From Burkholderia ambifaria AMMD (lineage in GTDB: Bacteria; Pseudomonadota; Gammaproteobacteria; Burkholderiales; Burkholderiaceae): DNA of 64,000 nucleotides. Positions 54,101 to 62,378 of the stretch are shown here, piece by piece. Within the stretch, counting starts at the first letter, position 1, and the number at the start of each line of letters is the position of its first letter. Both the position numbers and the translations under genes were made by a program. The stretch spans positions 248,001 through 312,000 of the forward strand of contig NC_008391.1 in NCBI RefSeq assembly GCF_000203915.1. The letters run 5' to 3'. Under the pieces are notes generated by a model. The model was not told the origin of the DNA. It worked only from the letters and a program-made list of their open reading frames with translations, and did no database searches.

Positions 54101-54707
54101 GACGGTCGCGAGCCTGCTGCTGCGCTTCTGGGATCCGCAGCAGGGCCGCGTGACGCTTGGCGGCGTCGACTTGCGCGACCTGCGGCTCGACGACCTGCGC
54201 CAGCACATCGCGCTGGTTGCGCAGGATACCTACCTGTTCAACGACACGCTCGAAGCGAACATCCGGCTCGCCGCGAACGATGCGTCCGACGCGGACGTGC
54301 GGCGTGCGATCGATCATGCGGCGCTCGGCGAATTCGTCGCACGGCTGCCGGACGGGCTCGCGACGCGTGTCGGCGAGCGCGGCGTGCAGCTGTCGGGCGG
54401 CCAGCGCCAGCGTGTCGCGATCGCGCGCGCGTTCCTGAAGGATGCGCCCGTGCTGATCCTCGACGAGGCAACGTCCCATCTGGACACGATCAGCGAGCAG
54501 CAGATTCGTGCGGCGCTGGAAGACCTGATGACGCAGCGCACGTCGATCATCATCGCGCACCGGCTGTCGACCGTGCGCAATGCCGACCTGATCCTCGTGA
54601 TCGAGCAGGGCAGCGTGATCGAGGCCGGACGGCATGCGGAACTGATGGCGCGGCAGGGTGCGTATGCGCGGCTCGTGTCGCATCAGGCGAGCGGAGTGGC
54701 GGCGTGA
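51168..54707 (+). CDS. Single-chain tandem ABC exporter (CydDC-like)
   Basis: A 1179-residue protein with two complete ABC-exporter halves in one chain. Each half has a six-helix membrane domain and an ATPase: first Walker A GPSGAGKS at 368-375 with LSGGQRQRLAIARALL and LLLDEALSSVD; second Walker A GASGAGKS at 971-978 with LSGGQRQRVAIARAFL and LILDEATSHLD. The halves resemble CydD and CydC, which export thiols needed for cytochrome bd assembly, but in E. coli these are separate proteins. No cytochrome bd genes are nearby, so another substrate is possible. It is divergent from a LysR gene. Confidence 0.9.
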   Translation: MYFDRRLWAMMAGLRWRVAAAVALGLLAMGVGILRFVFLGRVLALVFSGAPARTIGEAVVATSACVLLRAWLDHRRTVLAQHTAGRVQATLRARLFDRIAALGPAWFSGERTGGVMLAVVDGVEQLQTFFGVYLPQLVIAACAPVMIFAVLAWWDVPTAAILLVAALVTLALPQLVHRADRRAALARSAAFKAFGEEFLDAVQGLPTLKAFGQGTAFGAKLAAKARALSDSTFWVLALGLLTRLFTDLGTGLGAAAAIAVGAWRVRHGDMSLEALLIVLMAGSEIFRPLRDLRAVLHQGMIGQSAANAIHALLDAGSRAPAADAPRMTDLRAEIAFDGVSFAYPGRRADAHAALSFSVREGETVAIVGPSGAGKSTIVRLLLRQHDVQGGAVRIGGHDVRTLDADQVREMIAVVAQDATLFDGSVADNLRLGRPDASDADMIAAARAANAHDFISALPDGYATRIGERGLMLSGGQRQRLAIARALLRDAPILLLDEALSSVDAENEALIQQALDRLTRGRTTLVLAHRLSSVIGADRILVLDQGQVVDEGTHAALIARDGPYRRLMGPQLEAVAESVGVATTAGATARASSGPQVRPLNDDAGTIGWPETLQTLLRFVRPWQGKVVLTVLFGIGRVLAFIGVGVIGAMVVGAVSAGHASPVLVVALLVIAPVAAVLHWLESWLAHDMAYRLLAEMRIALFATLERLAPAGLLHRRSGDLVSLATQDVETVEYFYAHTLAPAFVAVLVPAAVLVLLASVAWPLALVLLPFLLWAGLAPVLARRDVDRLGTGAREALGQLGAHVTETIQGLAELTAFQAIARRRAAFVAEVDAYRKQRAKLLDDLSKQSAALEIASWLGGLTVAALGALLCARGWFPRESLPLLVLVAVAAFMPVAEIGQVARQLADTIASTRRLRALEKEPMTVTDGTHAMPGNPAVRFEAVSFTYPGRGVPAIDRVSFEVPPGSTVALVGASGAGKSTVASLLLRFWDPQQGRVTLGGVDLRDLRLDDLRQHIALVAQDTYLFNDTLEANIRLAANDASDADVRRAIDHAALGEFVARLPDGLATRVGERGVQLSGGQRQRVAIARAFLKDAPVLILDEATSHLDTISEQQIRAALEDLMTQRTSIIIAHRLSTVRNADLILVIEQGSVIEAGRHAELMARQGAYARLVSHQASGVAA

Positions 54708-55136
54708 GCGACGCCGCATCGGAGCGTCGCCGTCTGGCGTTTTCGCGAGAATTCCGCACCGTTCGTTGAGCCGCGCCGGCGGTTGCCGGCATCGCGGGCA
54801 CGGCCGTCCCGGCACGGCACCGAGTCGAATCGCCGACGCTCTACATGAGCGAACCCACGCACGGGTGGCGGCGATTGCCTGCGCGGTTGCGCTGTGGTCA
54901 GCCCGTCGCCCTGGCGGCGCGGGACGGCCAACCCGCCGCCCGTACCCGGCGCCGCCATCCGCGCTTCGCGCGCCGCCAGTCAGCTCACGCACCGCCATTT
55001 CGCCCGCGCGGCGCGATCCGGCCCGGGCGCTTGGCCCGGGCCTCTCCCTTTCCTCCGACCTGTCCGTCCCGCCCGGCTCGGGCTTGCCCCGATGCATTTA
55101 CCCGTTGTGCGTTTTTTTGTTGTCGTAGTATCGCGG
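54708..55136. other. Non-coding stretch downstream of the ABC exporter
   Basis: About 430 bp, GC-rich, with no supportable gene. It contains one strong stem-loop, described separately. Local frames have arginine-heavy compositions and no ribosome-binding sites. Confidence 0.5.
55020..55042 (+). terminator. Stem-loop downstream of the ABC exporter
   Basis: GGCCCGGGC and GCCCGGGCC form a perfect 9-bp stem with a GCTTG loop; a pyrimidine-rich tail (TCTCCCTTTCCT) follows. A terminator is plausible although the tail is not a pure T-run. Confidence 0.5.
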
Positions 55137-55166
55137 TTGACAACACATGTTGTATTAATGTCTAAT
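55137..55166 (+). promoter_or_regulatory. Strong sigma-70-like promoter with an overlapping inverted repeat
   Basis: TTGACA (55137-55142, perfect -35) and TCTAAT (55161-55166, five of six -10 bases) are 18 bp apart. ACAAC and GTTGT flank ACAT at 55140-55153, overlapping the -35, so a dimeric repressor could block it. It lies upstream of the ATPase remnant and the C45 peptidase/aminotransferase genes. Confidence 0.6.
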
Positions 55167-55239
55167 TCAGCATCGCATGTTGCGGTGTGGCTTGATGTCG
55201 TCGTTCCCGCCGGCCGGCTGGCCGGCCACATCGCTCAAT

Positions 55240-55392
55240 CATGCGGAGAGAAACCATGAGTCCGCGAAGCGGGTCGGCACGCGCCTGCTGTTCATGGATC
55301 AGGGCGGCATCGCCGAGGACGGTCACCCGGTCGACCTGATCGATCGGCCGCCCACGCCGCGCCTGCAGGAATTCCTGAAACACGTATCCTGA
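55240..55392 (+). pseudogene. 3' remnant of an amino acid ABC-transporter ATPase (GlnQ/HisP type)
   Basis: The frame ending at 55392 reads NHESAKRVGTRLLFMDQGG, then IAEDGHPVDLIDRPPTPRLQ and EFLKHVS. This is the C-terminus of polar amino acid transporter ATPases from just after the H-loop (usual VTHEM..A..V..RVVFMDQG). The Walker A, Q-loop and signature regions are missing, and nothing upstream restores them. It has no start of its own. The remaining operon genes downstream are intact, so a deletion has probably removed the transporter. Confidence 0.7.
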
Positions 55393-55412
55393 ACGAAACC
55401 GAACCACGCAAC

Positions 55413-56462
55413 ATGCCGCTTTCCCTTTCCCCCGTCATCGCCGGCGCGCCGTTCGACATCGGCGTGCGTCTCGGCGAGCTCGCCCGACCCGTGTTCGACG
55501 AATACATGCAGCAGAGCAACGCATGGCAGGCCGTGCGGCGCTGGCGCGGTCATCCGTTCGTCGCGGCTCTGCGGCAGGCGGCGCTGGCCGCGTATCCCGA
55601 TCTCGTCGCGGAACTGGACGGGATCGCGGCGGGTGTCGGCTGGCCGGCCGACGACATCTTCCTGTGGAACTGCCGCGGCGAGCTGATCCACAACGCGCCC
55701 GACGGCTGCACGACACTCGCCGCACGCGATGCTGATGGCACGCGCTGGATCGCCCACAACGAGGACGGCGATCCGTATCTGCGCGAGCGTTGCCTGCTCG
55801 TCGACGTGCAGCCGCAGGGCAAGCCGGGCTTCATCAGCTTCTATTACCCGGGCTCGCTGCCCGGGCATACGTTCGCCGCGAACCGCGCGGGCATCGCGCA
55901 GGCGATCAACAACCTGCGGATCCTGACGCCGGCGGCCGGCGTGCCGCGGATGATCCTCGCGCGCGCGGTGCTCGACGCGACGTCGCTCGATGCGGCTGCC
56001 GACGTGCTGCGCACGCATGCGCGCGCGAGCGGCTTTCACCACACGCTCGGCGCGACCGGCGATGCGCGGCTGCTGAGTATCGAGGCGAGCGTCGCGCGGT
56101 GCTCGGTGGTCGACGTCGCGCGGCTTGCCGGCCACGCCAACCATCTCGTGCATCCCGGCTGCGAAGCTGAGGCGCAGATCGTCACGCAATCGTCCGGTGA
56201 TCGCCAGCGCCGCGTCGATGCGCTGACACAGCGCATCGACACGATCGACGAAGCCGCGCTGCTGCGCGTGCTCGGCGATCGCGCACCGGAAGGGCTGCCG
56301 ATCTATCGCGACGATCCGACCGATCCCGACGACGAGAACACGCTGGCGACCGCGGTGTTCGCCATTCGCGACGCAGCGATCGACGTCACCATCCATCAAC
56401 ACGGCACGCAGCGCTTCGCGACGCGCATCGTGCCGTCCGCGCACGCGCGCAGCGCGTCCTGA
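55413..56462 (+). CDS. C45 family peptidase/acyltransferase (Ntn hydrolase)
   Basis: A 349-residue protein of the C45 (acyl-CoA:6-aminopenicillanate acyltransferase-like) family. The candidate nucleophile is Cys99 in APDGCTTLAARD, which would become the N-terminus if the protein self-cleaves there; WIAHNEDGD follows, as in the family. ISFYYPGSLPGHTFAANRAG is also conserved. Such enzymes hydrolyse amide bonds. It begins 20 bp after the ATPase remnant and precedes an aminotransferase by 15 bp, suggesting an amide is opened and the product then transaminated. Confidence 0.85.
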   Translation: MPLSLSPVIAGAPFDIGVRLGELARPVFDEYMQQSNAWQAVRRWRGHPFVAALRQAALAAYPDLVAELDGIAAGVGWPADDIFLWNCRGELIHNAPDGCTTLAARDADGTRWIAHNEDGDPYLRERCLLVDVQPQGKPGFISFYYPGSLPGHTFAANRAGIAQAINNLRILTPAAGVPRMILARAVLDATSLDAAADVLRTHARASGFHHTLGATGDARLLSIEASVARCSVVDVARLAGHANHLVHPGCEAEAQIVTQSSGDRQRRVDALTQRIDTIDEAALLRVLGDRAPEGLPIYRDDPTDPDDENTLATAVFAIRDAAIDVTIHQHGTQRFATRIVPSAHARSAS

Positions 56463-56477
56463 TCCATGAGGCAACGC

Positions 56478-57812
56478 ATGACGACCGTTTTCCATCGCGC
56501 TCCCCGCGCCACCTTGCCCGTCGCCGTCGCAGGCGACGGTATCGAGATCATCGATTCGACCGGCAAACGCTACATCGACGCGTGCGGCGGCGCGGCCGTT
56601 TCGTGTCTCGGACACAGCAATCAGCGCGTGATCGATGCGATCAAGCGGCAGGTGCAGCAACTGCCGTACGCGCATACGTCGTTCTTCACGACCGACGTGG
56701 CCGAGGAACTGGCCGACCGGCTCGTCGACGCAGCGCCCGCTGGCCTCGAACACGTGTATTTCGTGTCGGGTGGGTCCGAGGCGATCGAAGCCGCGTTGAA
56801 GCTCGCGCGCCAGTATTTCGTCGAGAAGGGCGAGTTGCAGCGCCGCCATTTCATCGCTCGCCGCCAGAGCTATCACGGCAACACGCTCGGCGCGCTCGCG
56901 ATCGGCGGCAACGCATGGCGGCGCGAGCCGTTCCTGCCGCTGCTGATCGAAGCGCACCACGTGAGCCCGTGCTATGCGTATCGCGACCAGCACGCGGGAG
57001 AAACCGACGAAGCGTATGCGCAGCGCCTGGCCGACGAGCTCGAGCAGAAGATCGTCGAACTCGGCGCGGAAAACGTCGCGGCGTTTGTCGCGGAAACGGT
57101 GGTTGGCGCGACGGCCGGCGCGGTGCCGCCGGTGCGTACCTACCTGAAGAAGATTCGCGCGGTGTGCGACAAGTACGGTGTGCTGATGATTCTCGATGAA
57201 ATCATGTCGGGGATGGGGCGCACGGGTTACCTGTTCGCATGCGATGAGGACGAAGTCGCGCCCGATCTGCTGACGATCGCGAAAGGGCTCGGCGCGGGTT
57301 ACCAGCCGATCGGCGCGACGCTGGTGAGCGACCGCATCTACCGGACGATCGTCGACGGCTCGGGGTTCTTCCAGCATGGCCACACGTATCTCGGCCACGC
57401 GACGGCCTGCGCGGCCGCGCTCGAGGTGCAGCGGGTGATCGCCGAAGAGAAGCTGCTCGACAACGTGAAGGCGCGCGGCGAGCAACTGCGTGCGTCGCTG
57501 CGCACGCATTACGGTGCGCATCCGCATGTCGGCGACGTGCGCGGCCGCGGGCTGTTCGTCGGCGTCGAGCTCGTCCGCGATCGCGACAGCAAGGCGGCGT
57601 TCGATCCCGCGTTGAAGCTGCATGCGGCGGTCAAGCGCGAGGCGATGCAGCGCGGCCTGATGGTGTATCCGATGGGCGGCACGATCGACGGCGTGAACGG
57701 CGATCACATCCTGGTCGCTCCGCCGTTCGTCTGCACCGCGCAGCAGATCGATACGATCGTCGAACGGCTGTCCGGCGCGATCGATGCGGCGCTCGCATCG
57801 GCCGGCGCGTGA
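56478..57812 (+). CDS. Class III PLP aminotransferase
   Basis: A 444-residue class III aminotransferase (omega-amino acid/ornithine type). Conserved: YFVSGGSEAIEAALKLARQY, Asp240 in LMILDEIMSGMGRTG and PLP lysine Lys269 in LTIAKGLGAGYQPIGA. I take the ATG at 56478 (MTTVFHRAP), with GAGG 6 nt upstream; the ATG at 56466 is four codons longer. The gene sits between a C45 peptidase and a CMD-like protein in one operon. The amino donor and acceptor are unknown. Confidence 0.92.
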   Translation: MTTVFHRAPRATLPVAVAGDGIEIIDSTGKRYIDACGGAAVSCLGHSNQRVIDAIKRQVQQLPYAHTSFFTTDVAEELADRLVDAAPAGLEHVYFVSGGSEAIEAALKLARQYFVEKGELQRRHFIARRQSYHGNTLGALAIGGNAWRREPFLPLLIEAHHVSPCYAYRDQHAGETDEAYAQRLADELEQKIVELGAENVAAFVAETVVGATAGAVPPVRTYLKKIRAVCDKYGVLMILDEIMSGMGRTGYLFACDEDEVAPDLLTIAKGLGAGYQPIGATLVSDRIYRTIVDGSGFFQHGHTYLGHATACAAALEVQRVIAEEKLLDNVKARGEQLRASLRTHYGAHPHVGDVRGRGLFVGVELVRDRDSKAAFDPALKLHAAVKREAMQRGLMVYPMGGTIDGVNGDHILVAPPFVCTAQQIDTIVERLSGAIDAALASAGA

Positions 57813-57837
57813 ACCACGACCTCACCGAGTCCCGACC

Positions 57838-58392
57838 ATGACAGACAGACTGCCTCCCTTCGATCCCGCATCGGCCACCGACGAACAGAAGGCCGTGCTG
57901 GCCGACATCCTCAGCGGCCCGCGCGGCAACCTGAACGGGCCGTTCCTCGGCTGGATCGCGAGCCCCGAGCTCGCCCAGCACGCGCAGCGGCTCGGCGCGT
58001 TCTGCCGCTATCGCACGGGCCTGTCGCTGCGCCTGTCGGAGCTCGCGATTCTCGTGACCGCCGCGCGCTGGCGCTCGCAGGCCGAGTGGCACATCCACTA
58101 TCCGATCGCGCTCGATGCCGGCGTGCCGGCCGCGACGGCCGACGCGATCCGGCGCGGCGTCATGCCGGCGTTCGAATCGGACGACGATGCGCTGATCCAT
58201 GCATTCGCGACCGAGCTGTACGACACGCAACGCGTGAGCGATGCAACGTTCGCGCGCGCGCAGGCGCGTTTCGGTCACGAGACCGTCGTCAACCTCGTCG
58301 CGCTGCTCGGCTATTACGCGCTGGTCGCGATGACGCTCAACACGTTCGGTATGCGCGCAGACGGACAAACTGATTTGCCGTTTCCGGAATAA
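57838..58392 (+). CDS. Carboxymuconolactone decarboxylase-like protein
   Basis: A 184-residue protein of the carboxymuconolactone decarboxylase/AhpD fold. GPRGNLNGPFLGWIASPELA and LSLRLSELAILVTAARWRSQ, then EWHIHYPIALDAGV, are typical. It lacks the CxxC of AhpD peroxidases (RWRSQAEW has no cysteine), so it is not a thiol peroxidase; it belongs to the group with Glu/His in that helix. Last gene before a strong terminator. The substrate is unknown. Confidence 0.87.
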   Translation: MTDRLPPFDPASATDEQKAVLADILSGPRGNLNGPFLGWIASPELAQHAQRLGAFCRYRTGLSLRLSELAILVTAARWRSQAEWHIHYPIALDAGVPAATADAIRRGVMPAFESDDDALIHAFATELYDTQRVSDATFARAQARFGHETVVNLVALLGYYALVAMTLNTFGMRADGQTDLPFPE

Positions 58393-58440
58393 TCGACGCA
58401 TGCGCGTGCGTCGGCAGATGCCGCGCGCGCGTGCCGATTG

Positions 58441-58477
58441 CGCCGAAAAGCCCGTCAGCACGGGCTTTTCGGCGTTT
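58441..58477 (+). terminator. Rho-independent terminator after the CMD-like gene
   Basis: A perfect 15-bp stem (left arm CGCCGAAAAGCCCGT, right arm ACGGGCTTTTCGGCG) with a CAGC loop, followed by TTTT. It ends the C45-aminotransferase-CMD operon about 50 bp after the last stop. Confidence 0.9.
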
Positions 58478-58600
58478 TGGCTTGGCACGATCGACATCTT
58501 CGCCGCGTCTTGTTGACGCACATCGCAGCGCCTGCGCGTCAGCGCAGAAAATTTTCCCCGTACCTAGAATTTCTGCAAAACGCTTACGGGGGATGTATCG

Positions 58601-59500
58601 ATGCGGTGGGTCCTGTTGATCGTGTTCATTGCGTGTGTGATTCATACGCACCGGCGCGGCAAGGTTCGGCACAGGTTGTTCAGGCAACTATCCGATCACT
58701 CGACCTTCACCGCGCCGCTGAACTGCTTTTCATACGCGTTCTCTTCGGTGCCGACCACGCCGTTTCTCGACCCGCGGCACTTTCCGGAACTCGCGGTGCT
58801 GCAGCGCGAATGGCGGACCTTTCGCGAGGAAGCGCTCGCGTTGCGCGATGCCAGCCGGATCAAGGCGTCGGGCGAGTACAACGACATCGGCTTCAATTCG
58901 TTCTTTCGCAACGGCTGGAAGCGCTTCTACCTGAAGTGGTACGACGCGCCGCATCCGTCCGCACAGGCGTTGTGTCCGCGCACGGTCGAGATCCTGTCGC
59001 GGATTCCGTCGATCAAGGCCGCGATGTTCGCGCAGCTGCCGCCGGGCGGCAAGCTCGGGCTGCATCGCGATCCGTATGCGGGCTCGTTGCGCTACCACCT
59101 CGGGCTCGACACGCCGAATGACGACGCGTGCCGGATCGTCGTCGACGGCGAGTCGTATGCATGGCGCGACGGCGAGGCCGTGATGTTCGACGAAACCTAT
59201 CTGCACTGGGCCGAGAATCGCACCGCGCACGATCGCGTGATCCTGTTCTGCGACATCGACCGGCCGATGAAATATCGCTGGGCGCAGCGCGTCAACGATG
59301 TGTTCGGCCAACTGCTGATGCGCGCGGCCGCGTCGCCGAACGAAACGGGCGACCGCACCGGCGGTCTCAATCATGCGTTCAAGTACCTGTATGCGATTCG
59401 CCGCGCCGGCAAGCGGCTCAAGGCGTGGAATCGCACCGTGTACTACGTCGTCAAGTGGGCGCTGTTCGGCGGCATCGCGGTCGCGATCTTCTGCCTCTGA
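58601..59500 (+). CDS. lpxO: Lipid A hydroxylase LpxO-like (Fe(II)/2-oxoglutarate dioxygenase)
   Basis: A 299-residue protein of the aspartyl/asparaginyl beta-hydroxylase family in its LpxO form. N-terminal membrane anchor (2-15), then the catalytic domain with iron ligands His155 and Asp157 (GLHRDPYAGSLRYHLGL) and His202 (DETYLHWAENRT), and DRVILFCDI with the 2-oxoglutarate-binding arginine. A C-terminal hydrophobic helix (VVKWALFGGIAVAIFCL) adds a second anchor. LpxO adds a 2-OH group to a lipid A acyl chain. GGGGGA lies 8 nt before the ATG. Confidence 0.9.
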   Translation: MRWVLLIVFIACVIHTHRRGKVRHRLFRQLSDHSTFTAPLNCFSYAFSSVPTTPFLDPRHFPELAVLQREWRTFREEALALRDASRIKASGEYNDIGFNSFFRNGWKRFYLKWYDAPHPSAQALCPRTVEILSRIPSIKAAMFAQLPPGGKLGLHRDPYAGSLRYHLGLDTPNDDACRIVVDGESYAWRDGEAVMFDETYLHWAENRTAHDRVILFCDIDRPMKYRWAQRVNDVFGQLLMRAAASPNETGDRTGGLNHAFKYLYAIRRAGKRLKAWNRTVYYVVKWALFGGIAVAIFCL

Positions 59501-59682
59501 TGGGGCGCGAGCAGGCGGGCGTCGAACCGTATGAGGATAGGGCGGCGCGGGCTCGGTCAGGCCCCGCCGGCGCTGCGCCCGCGCTGCGCCCGCATCAATG
59601 CAACCAAATGTATTCATGCGGGATCTGCCGCGAACCCACGCGTATGATGGCTCGTTCACGTCGATAAGATCGGTGAGCAAGC

Positions 59683-60543
59683 ATGAGAAGGACCCGAAAG
59701 ACTTTGATGATCGTCGGCGGACTGCTGGTGGCTGCGGCAGGCAGCGGCTACGTGATGCTGCTGCGCGACGACCACCGCGCGATCGCGGAGGCCGGCATCG
59801 GCGATGCCGCAGCGCCTGCCGCCGCGGTGCCCGCGGCGAACGGCGACCATACCGCACAAGGCACGATCGCACCGCCGGCGGCGGTGGCGGTGCCGTCCAC
59901 GCACGTCGACGACGCCGTGCCGCAACGCGCGGCTGTGCCGCCGCCGGCCGCCGCTCCCGCGCGCACCAACGCGGCGCCGCCATCCACCGCCGTCGTGCCG
60001 GTGATCGCCGGGCAGGCACCCCCCGCGAAACCGACCGCGCCGCCGCCGACCGTTCACGTCGTGACGGTCGAGCCGGAGGATTCGACCCCAGCGAAGGCCA
60101 AGCCTGCGCCCGCCACGCCGCAGGCGCCGGTACAAGCCGCGCAACCGCCACAAGCGGCACGACCGACGCAGCCGGCGCAAGCGGCGCAACCCGTGCAATC
60201 GACACCGCCGGTCCAGGCGACGCAGGCGAGCCGCTCGAGTCAGCCGGCATATCAGCCGGCGCAACGCGCGGAGCGCAAGCGCGACGGGCTCGAACGGCAC
60301 GCGACCACACCGTCCGGCACGAAATCCGAAACGCCTGAAACCGCTGCGCTCGTGCATGAATCGGCGAAGCTCGATCCGTCGTTGCCGCCGCCGCAATACG
60401 TGGCGACGCCGAGCGTCGATCGCGCGCGTCCGTCGGCCGGCGGGAATGCGGTTGCCGCCGCGATGACCGAGCAGCTGGTCAGGCAGTCGAGCAGCTTCAA
60501 GGCGCCCGCATCGGCGAGTGCCGCGCCCGCCGCGGCCCAGTGA
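59683..60543 (+). CDS. Membrane-anchored Pro/Ala-rich protein, function unknown
   Basis: A 286-residue protein with a positively charged start (MRRTRKTLMIVGGLLVAAAG), one transmembrane helix at 8-25, and then about 200 residues rich in Pro, Ala and Gln (PAPATPQAPVQAAQPPQAAR). I know no family for it. A long, flexible periplasmic linker with no enzyme domain is expected, as in TonB-like or envelope-spanning adapters. The ribosome-binding site (GTGAGCAAGC) is weak. Convergent with ahpF. Confidence 0.65.
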   Translation: MRRTRKTLMIVGGLLVAAAGSGYVMLLRDDHRAIAEAGIGDAAAPAAAVPAANGDHTAQGTIAPPAAVAVPSTHVDDAVPQRAAVPPPAAAPARTNAAPPSTAVVPVIAGQAPPAKPTAPPPTVHVVTVEPEDSTPAKAKPAPATPQAPVQAAQPPQAARPTQPAQAAQPVQSTPPVQATQASRSSQPAYQPAQRAERKRDGLERHATTPSGTKSETPETAALVHESAKLDPSLPPPQYVATPSVDRARPSAGGNAVAAAMTEQLVRQSSSFKAPASASAAPAAAQ

Positions 60544-60586
60544 GAACGGTGCCGGTGCGCTCGCACCGCGCCGCACGACGCCGGAT

Positions 60587-60625
60587 GAAAAAAGACCCCG
60601 CACGCCGACCAAGGCATGCGGGGCC
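60587..60625 (-). terminator. Rho-independent terminator of ahpF
   Basis: On the minus strand CCCCGCA and TGCGGGG arms, with a second GGC/GCC pair inside, form a hairpin followed by TCTTTTTTC. It lies about 35 bp past the ahpF stop. Confidence 0.8.
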
Positions 60626-60657
60626 AAGAGAGACGAATCCGGGCGGTGCGTCGCGCG

Positions 60658-62256
60658 TTACGCGGCGATCGCTTCTTCGGCCTGCGGCGTGTCGGCCGTG
60701 GCCGGCGTCACGTCCTGCCGGATCAGGTGGTCGAACGCGCCGAGCGAGGCCTTCGCGCCTTCGCCGACCGCGATCACGATCTGCTTGAACGGCACCGTCG
60801 TCACGTCGCCGGCCGCGAACACGCCGGGCACCGACGTCGCGCCGCGTGCATCGACGACGATCTCGCCGTGCTTCGACAGCTCGATCGTGCCCTTCAGCCA
60901 TTCGGTGTTCGGCACGAGGCCGATCTGCACGAACACGCCTTCGAGATCGACGCGCTTCGCTTCACCCGAACGCAAATCCTTGTAGACGAGCCCGTTCAGC
61001 TTGCTGCCGTCGCCGGTCAGCTCGGTCGTCTGTGCCTGCGTGACGATCGTCACGTTCGGCAGGCTGCGCAGCTTGCGTTGCAGCACCTCGTCCGCGCGCA
61101 GTTGCGCGCCGTATTCGAGCAGCGTGACTTCCTTCACGATGCCGGCCAGGTCGATCGCGGCCTCGACGCCCGAATTGCCGCCGCCGACCACCGCGACGCG
61201 CTTGCCCTTGAACAGCGGGCCGTCGCAGTGCGGGCAGTACGCGACACCGCGGTTGCGGTATTCGCGCTCGCCCGGCACGTTGATTTCGCGCCAGCGCGCG
61301 CCGGTCGCCAGGATGATCGTCTTCGCCTTCAGCACCGCGCCGTTCGCGAGGCGGATCTGGTGCACGTCGCCCGGAATCAGCGCGTCGGCGCGCTGCACGT
61401 CCATGATGTCGACGTCGTATTGCTTCACGTGCTGCTCGAGCGCGGTGGCGAACTTCGGCCCTTCGGTTTCCTGCACCGACACGAAGTTCTCGATCGCCAT
61501 CGTGTCGAGCACCTGCCCGCCGAAGCGCTCGGCCACCACGCCCGTCGCGATGCCCTTGCGCGCCGAGTAGATCGCGGCGGCCGCACCGGCCGGGCCGCCG
61601 CCGACGATCAGCGTGTCGAACACCGGCTTGTTCTCGAGCGACTTCGCGGCGCGTGCGCTGGCGCCCGTGTCGAGCTTCGCGAGGATTTCCTTCACGCTGC
61701 TGCGGCCCTGGCCGAACGATTCGCCGTTCAGGAACATCGTCGGCACGGCCATGATCTGGCGCGCTTCGACTTCGTTCTGGAACAGCGCGCCGTCGATCGC
61801 GACGTGGCGGATGCGCGGGTTGATCAGCGACATCACGTTCAGCGCCTGCACGACTTCCGGGCAGTTCTGGCACGACAGCGAGAAATACGTTTCGAACGCG
61901 TAGTCGCCGTCGAGCGCGCGGATCTGTTCGATCACGTCGTCGTCGAGCTTGATCGGATGGCCGCCCGTCTGCAGCAGCGCGAGCACGAGCGACGTGAATT
62001 CATGGCCCATCGGGATGCCGGCGAAGCGGATGCCCGCCGGCTTGCCGGGTTCGCCGATCGAGAACGACGGCTTGCGCTCGGCGTCGTCGCGGCGTTCGGT
62101 CACGGTCACGCGCGACGTCAGCGAACCAATCTCGTTGAGCAGCGCAAGCAGTTCCTGCGACTTCGCGCTGTCGTCGAGCGACGCGACGAGTTCGATCGGG
62201 CGCGTGATCTTTTCGAGGTACGCTTTCAGTTGATTCTTGAGATTGGCGTCGAGCAT
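60658..62256 (-). CDS. ahpF: Alkyl hydroperoxide reductase subunit F
   Basis: A 532-residue flavoprotein that passes electrons from NADH to AhpC. The N-terminal thioredoxin-like domain has Cys129 and Cys132 ([11 protein letters not shown]), then the FAD-binding GGGPAG (219-224), the redox pair Cys341/Cys344 (AYCPHCDGP) and the NADH-binding GGGNSG. Full length for AhpF. Start at the ATG encoding [10 protein letters not shown]. It follows ahpC by 122 bp, in the same direction; a stem-loop in that gap may lower its expression relative to ahpC. Confidence 0.96.
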   Translation of the reverse strand: MLDANLKNQLKAYLEKITRPIELVASLDDSAKSQELLALLNEIGSLTSRVTVTERRDDAERKPSFSIGEPGKPAGIRFAGIPMGHEFTSLVLALLQTGGHPIKLDDDVIEQIRALDGDYAFETYFSLSCQNCPEVVQALNVMSLINPRIRHVAIDGALFQNEVEARQIMAVPTMFLNGESFGQGRSSVKEILAKLDTGASARAAKSLENKPVFDTLIVGGGPAGAAAAIYSARKGIATGVVAERFGGQVLDTMAIENFVSVQETEGPKFATALEQHVKQYDVDIMDVQRADALIPGDVHQIRLANGAVLKAKTIILATGARWREINVPGEREYRNRGVAYCPHCDGPLFKGKRVAVVGGGNSGVEAAIDLAGIVKEVTLLEYGAQLRADEVLQRKLRSLPNVTIVTQAQTTELTGDGSKLNGLVYKDLRSGEAKRVDLEGVFVQIGLVPNTEWLKGTIELSKHGEIVVDARGATSVPGVFAAGDVTTVPFKQIVIAVGEGAKASLGAFDHLIRQDVTPATADTPQAEEAIAA

Positions 62257-62343
62257 GGCGTTTCGGATTCCGTATTGATAATTCTGGTCGGGCACGTCGT
62301 GCCGGAGGAGGGTGCGGGCCGCACGCGGCGGCCCGCGGCGCGT

Positions 62344-62378
62344 CGCTCGCGCGCCTCGTGCGAGGCGCGCAGCGAGCG
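62344..62378 (-). terminator. Stem-loop between ahpC and ahpF
   Basis: A 10-bp stem (GCGCGCCTCG and CGAGGCGCGC) with a 2-nt apex, extended by CGCTC/GAGCG past a 3-nt bulge, directly follows the ahpC stop. There is no T-run, so partial attenuation or 3'-end protection is more likely than full termination. Confidence 0.5.
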
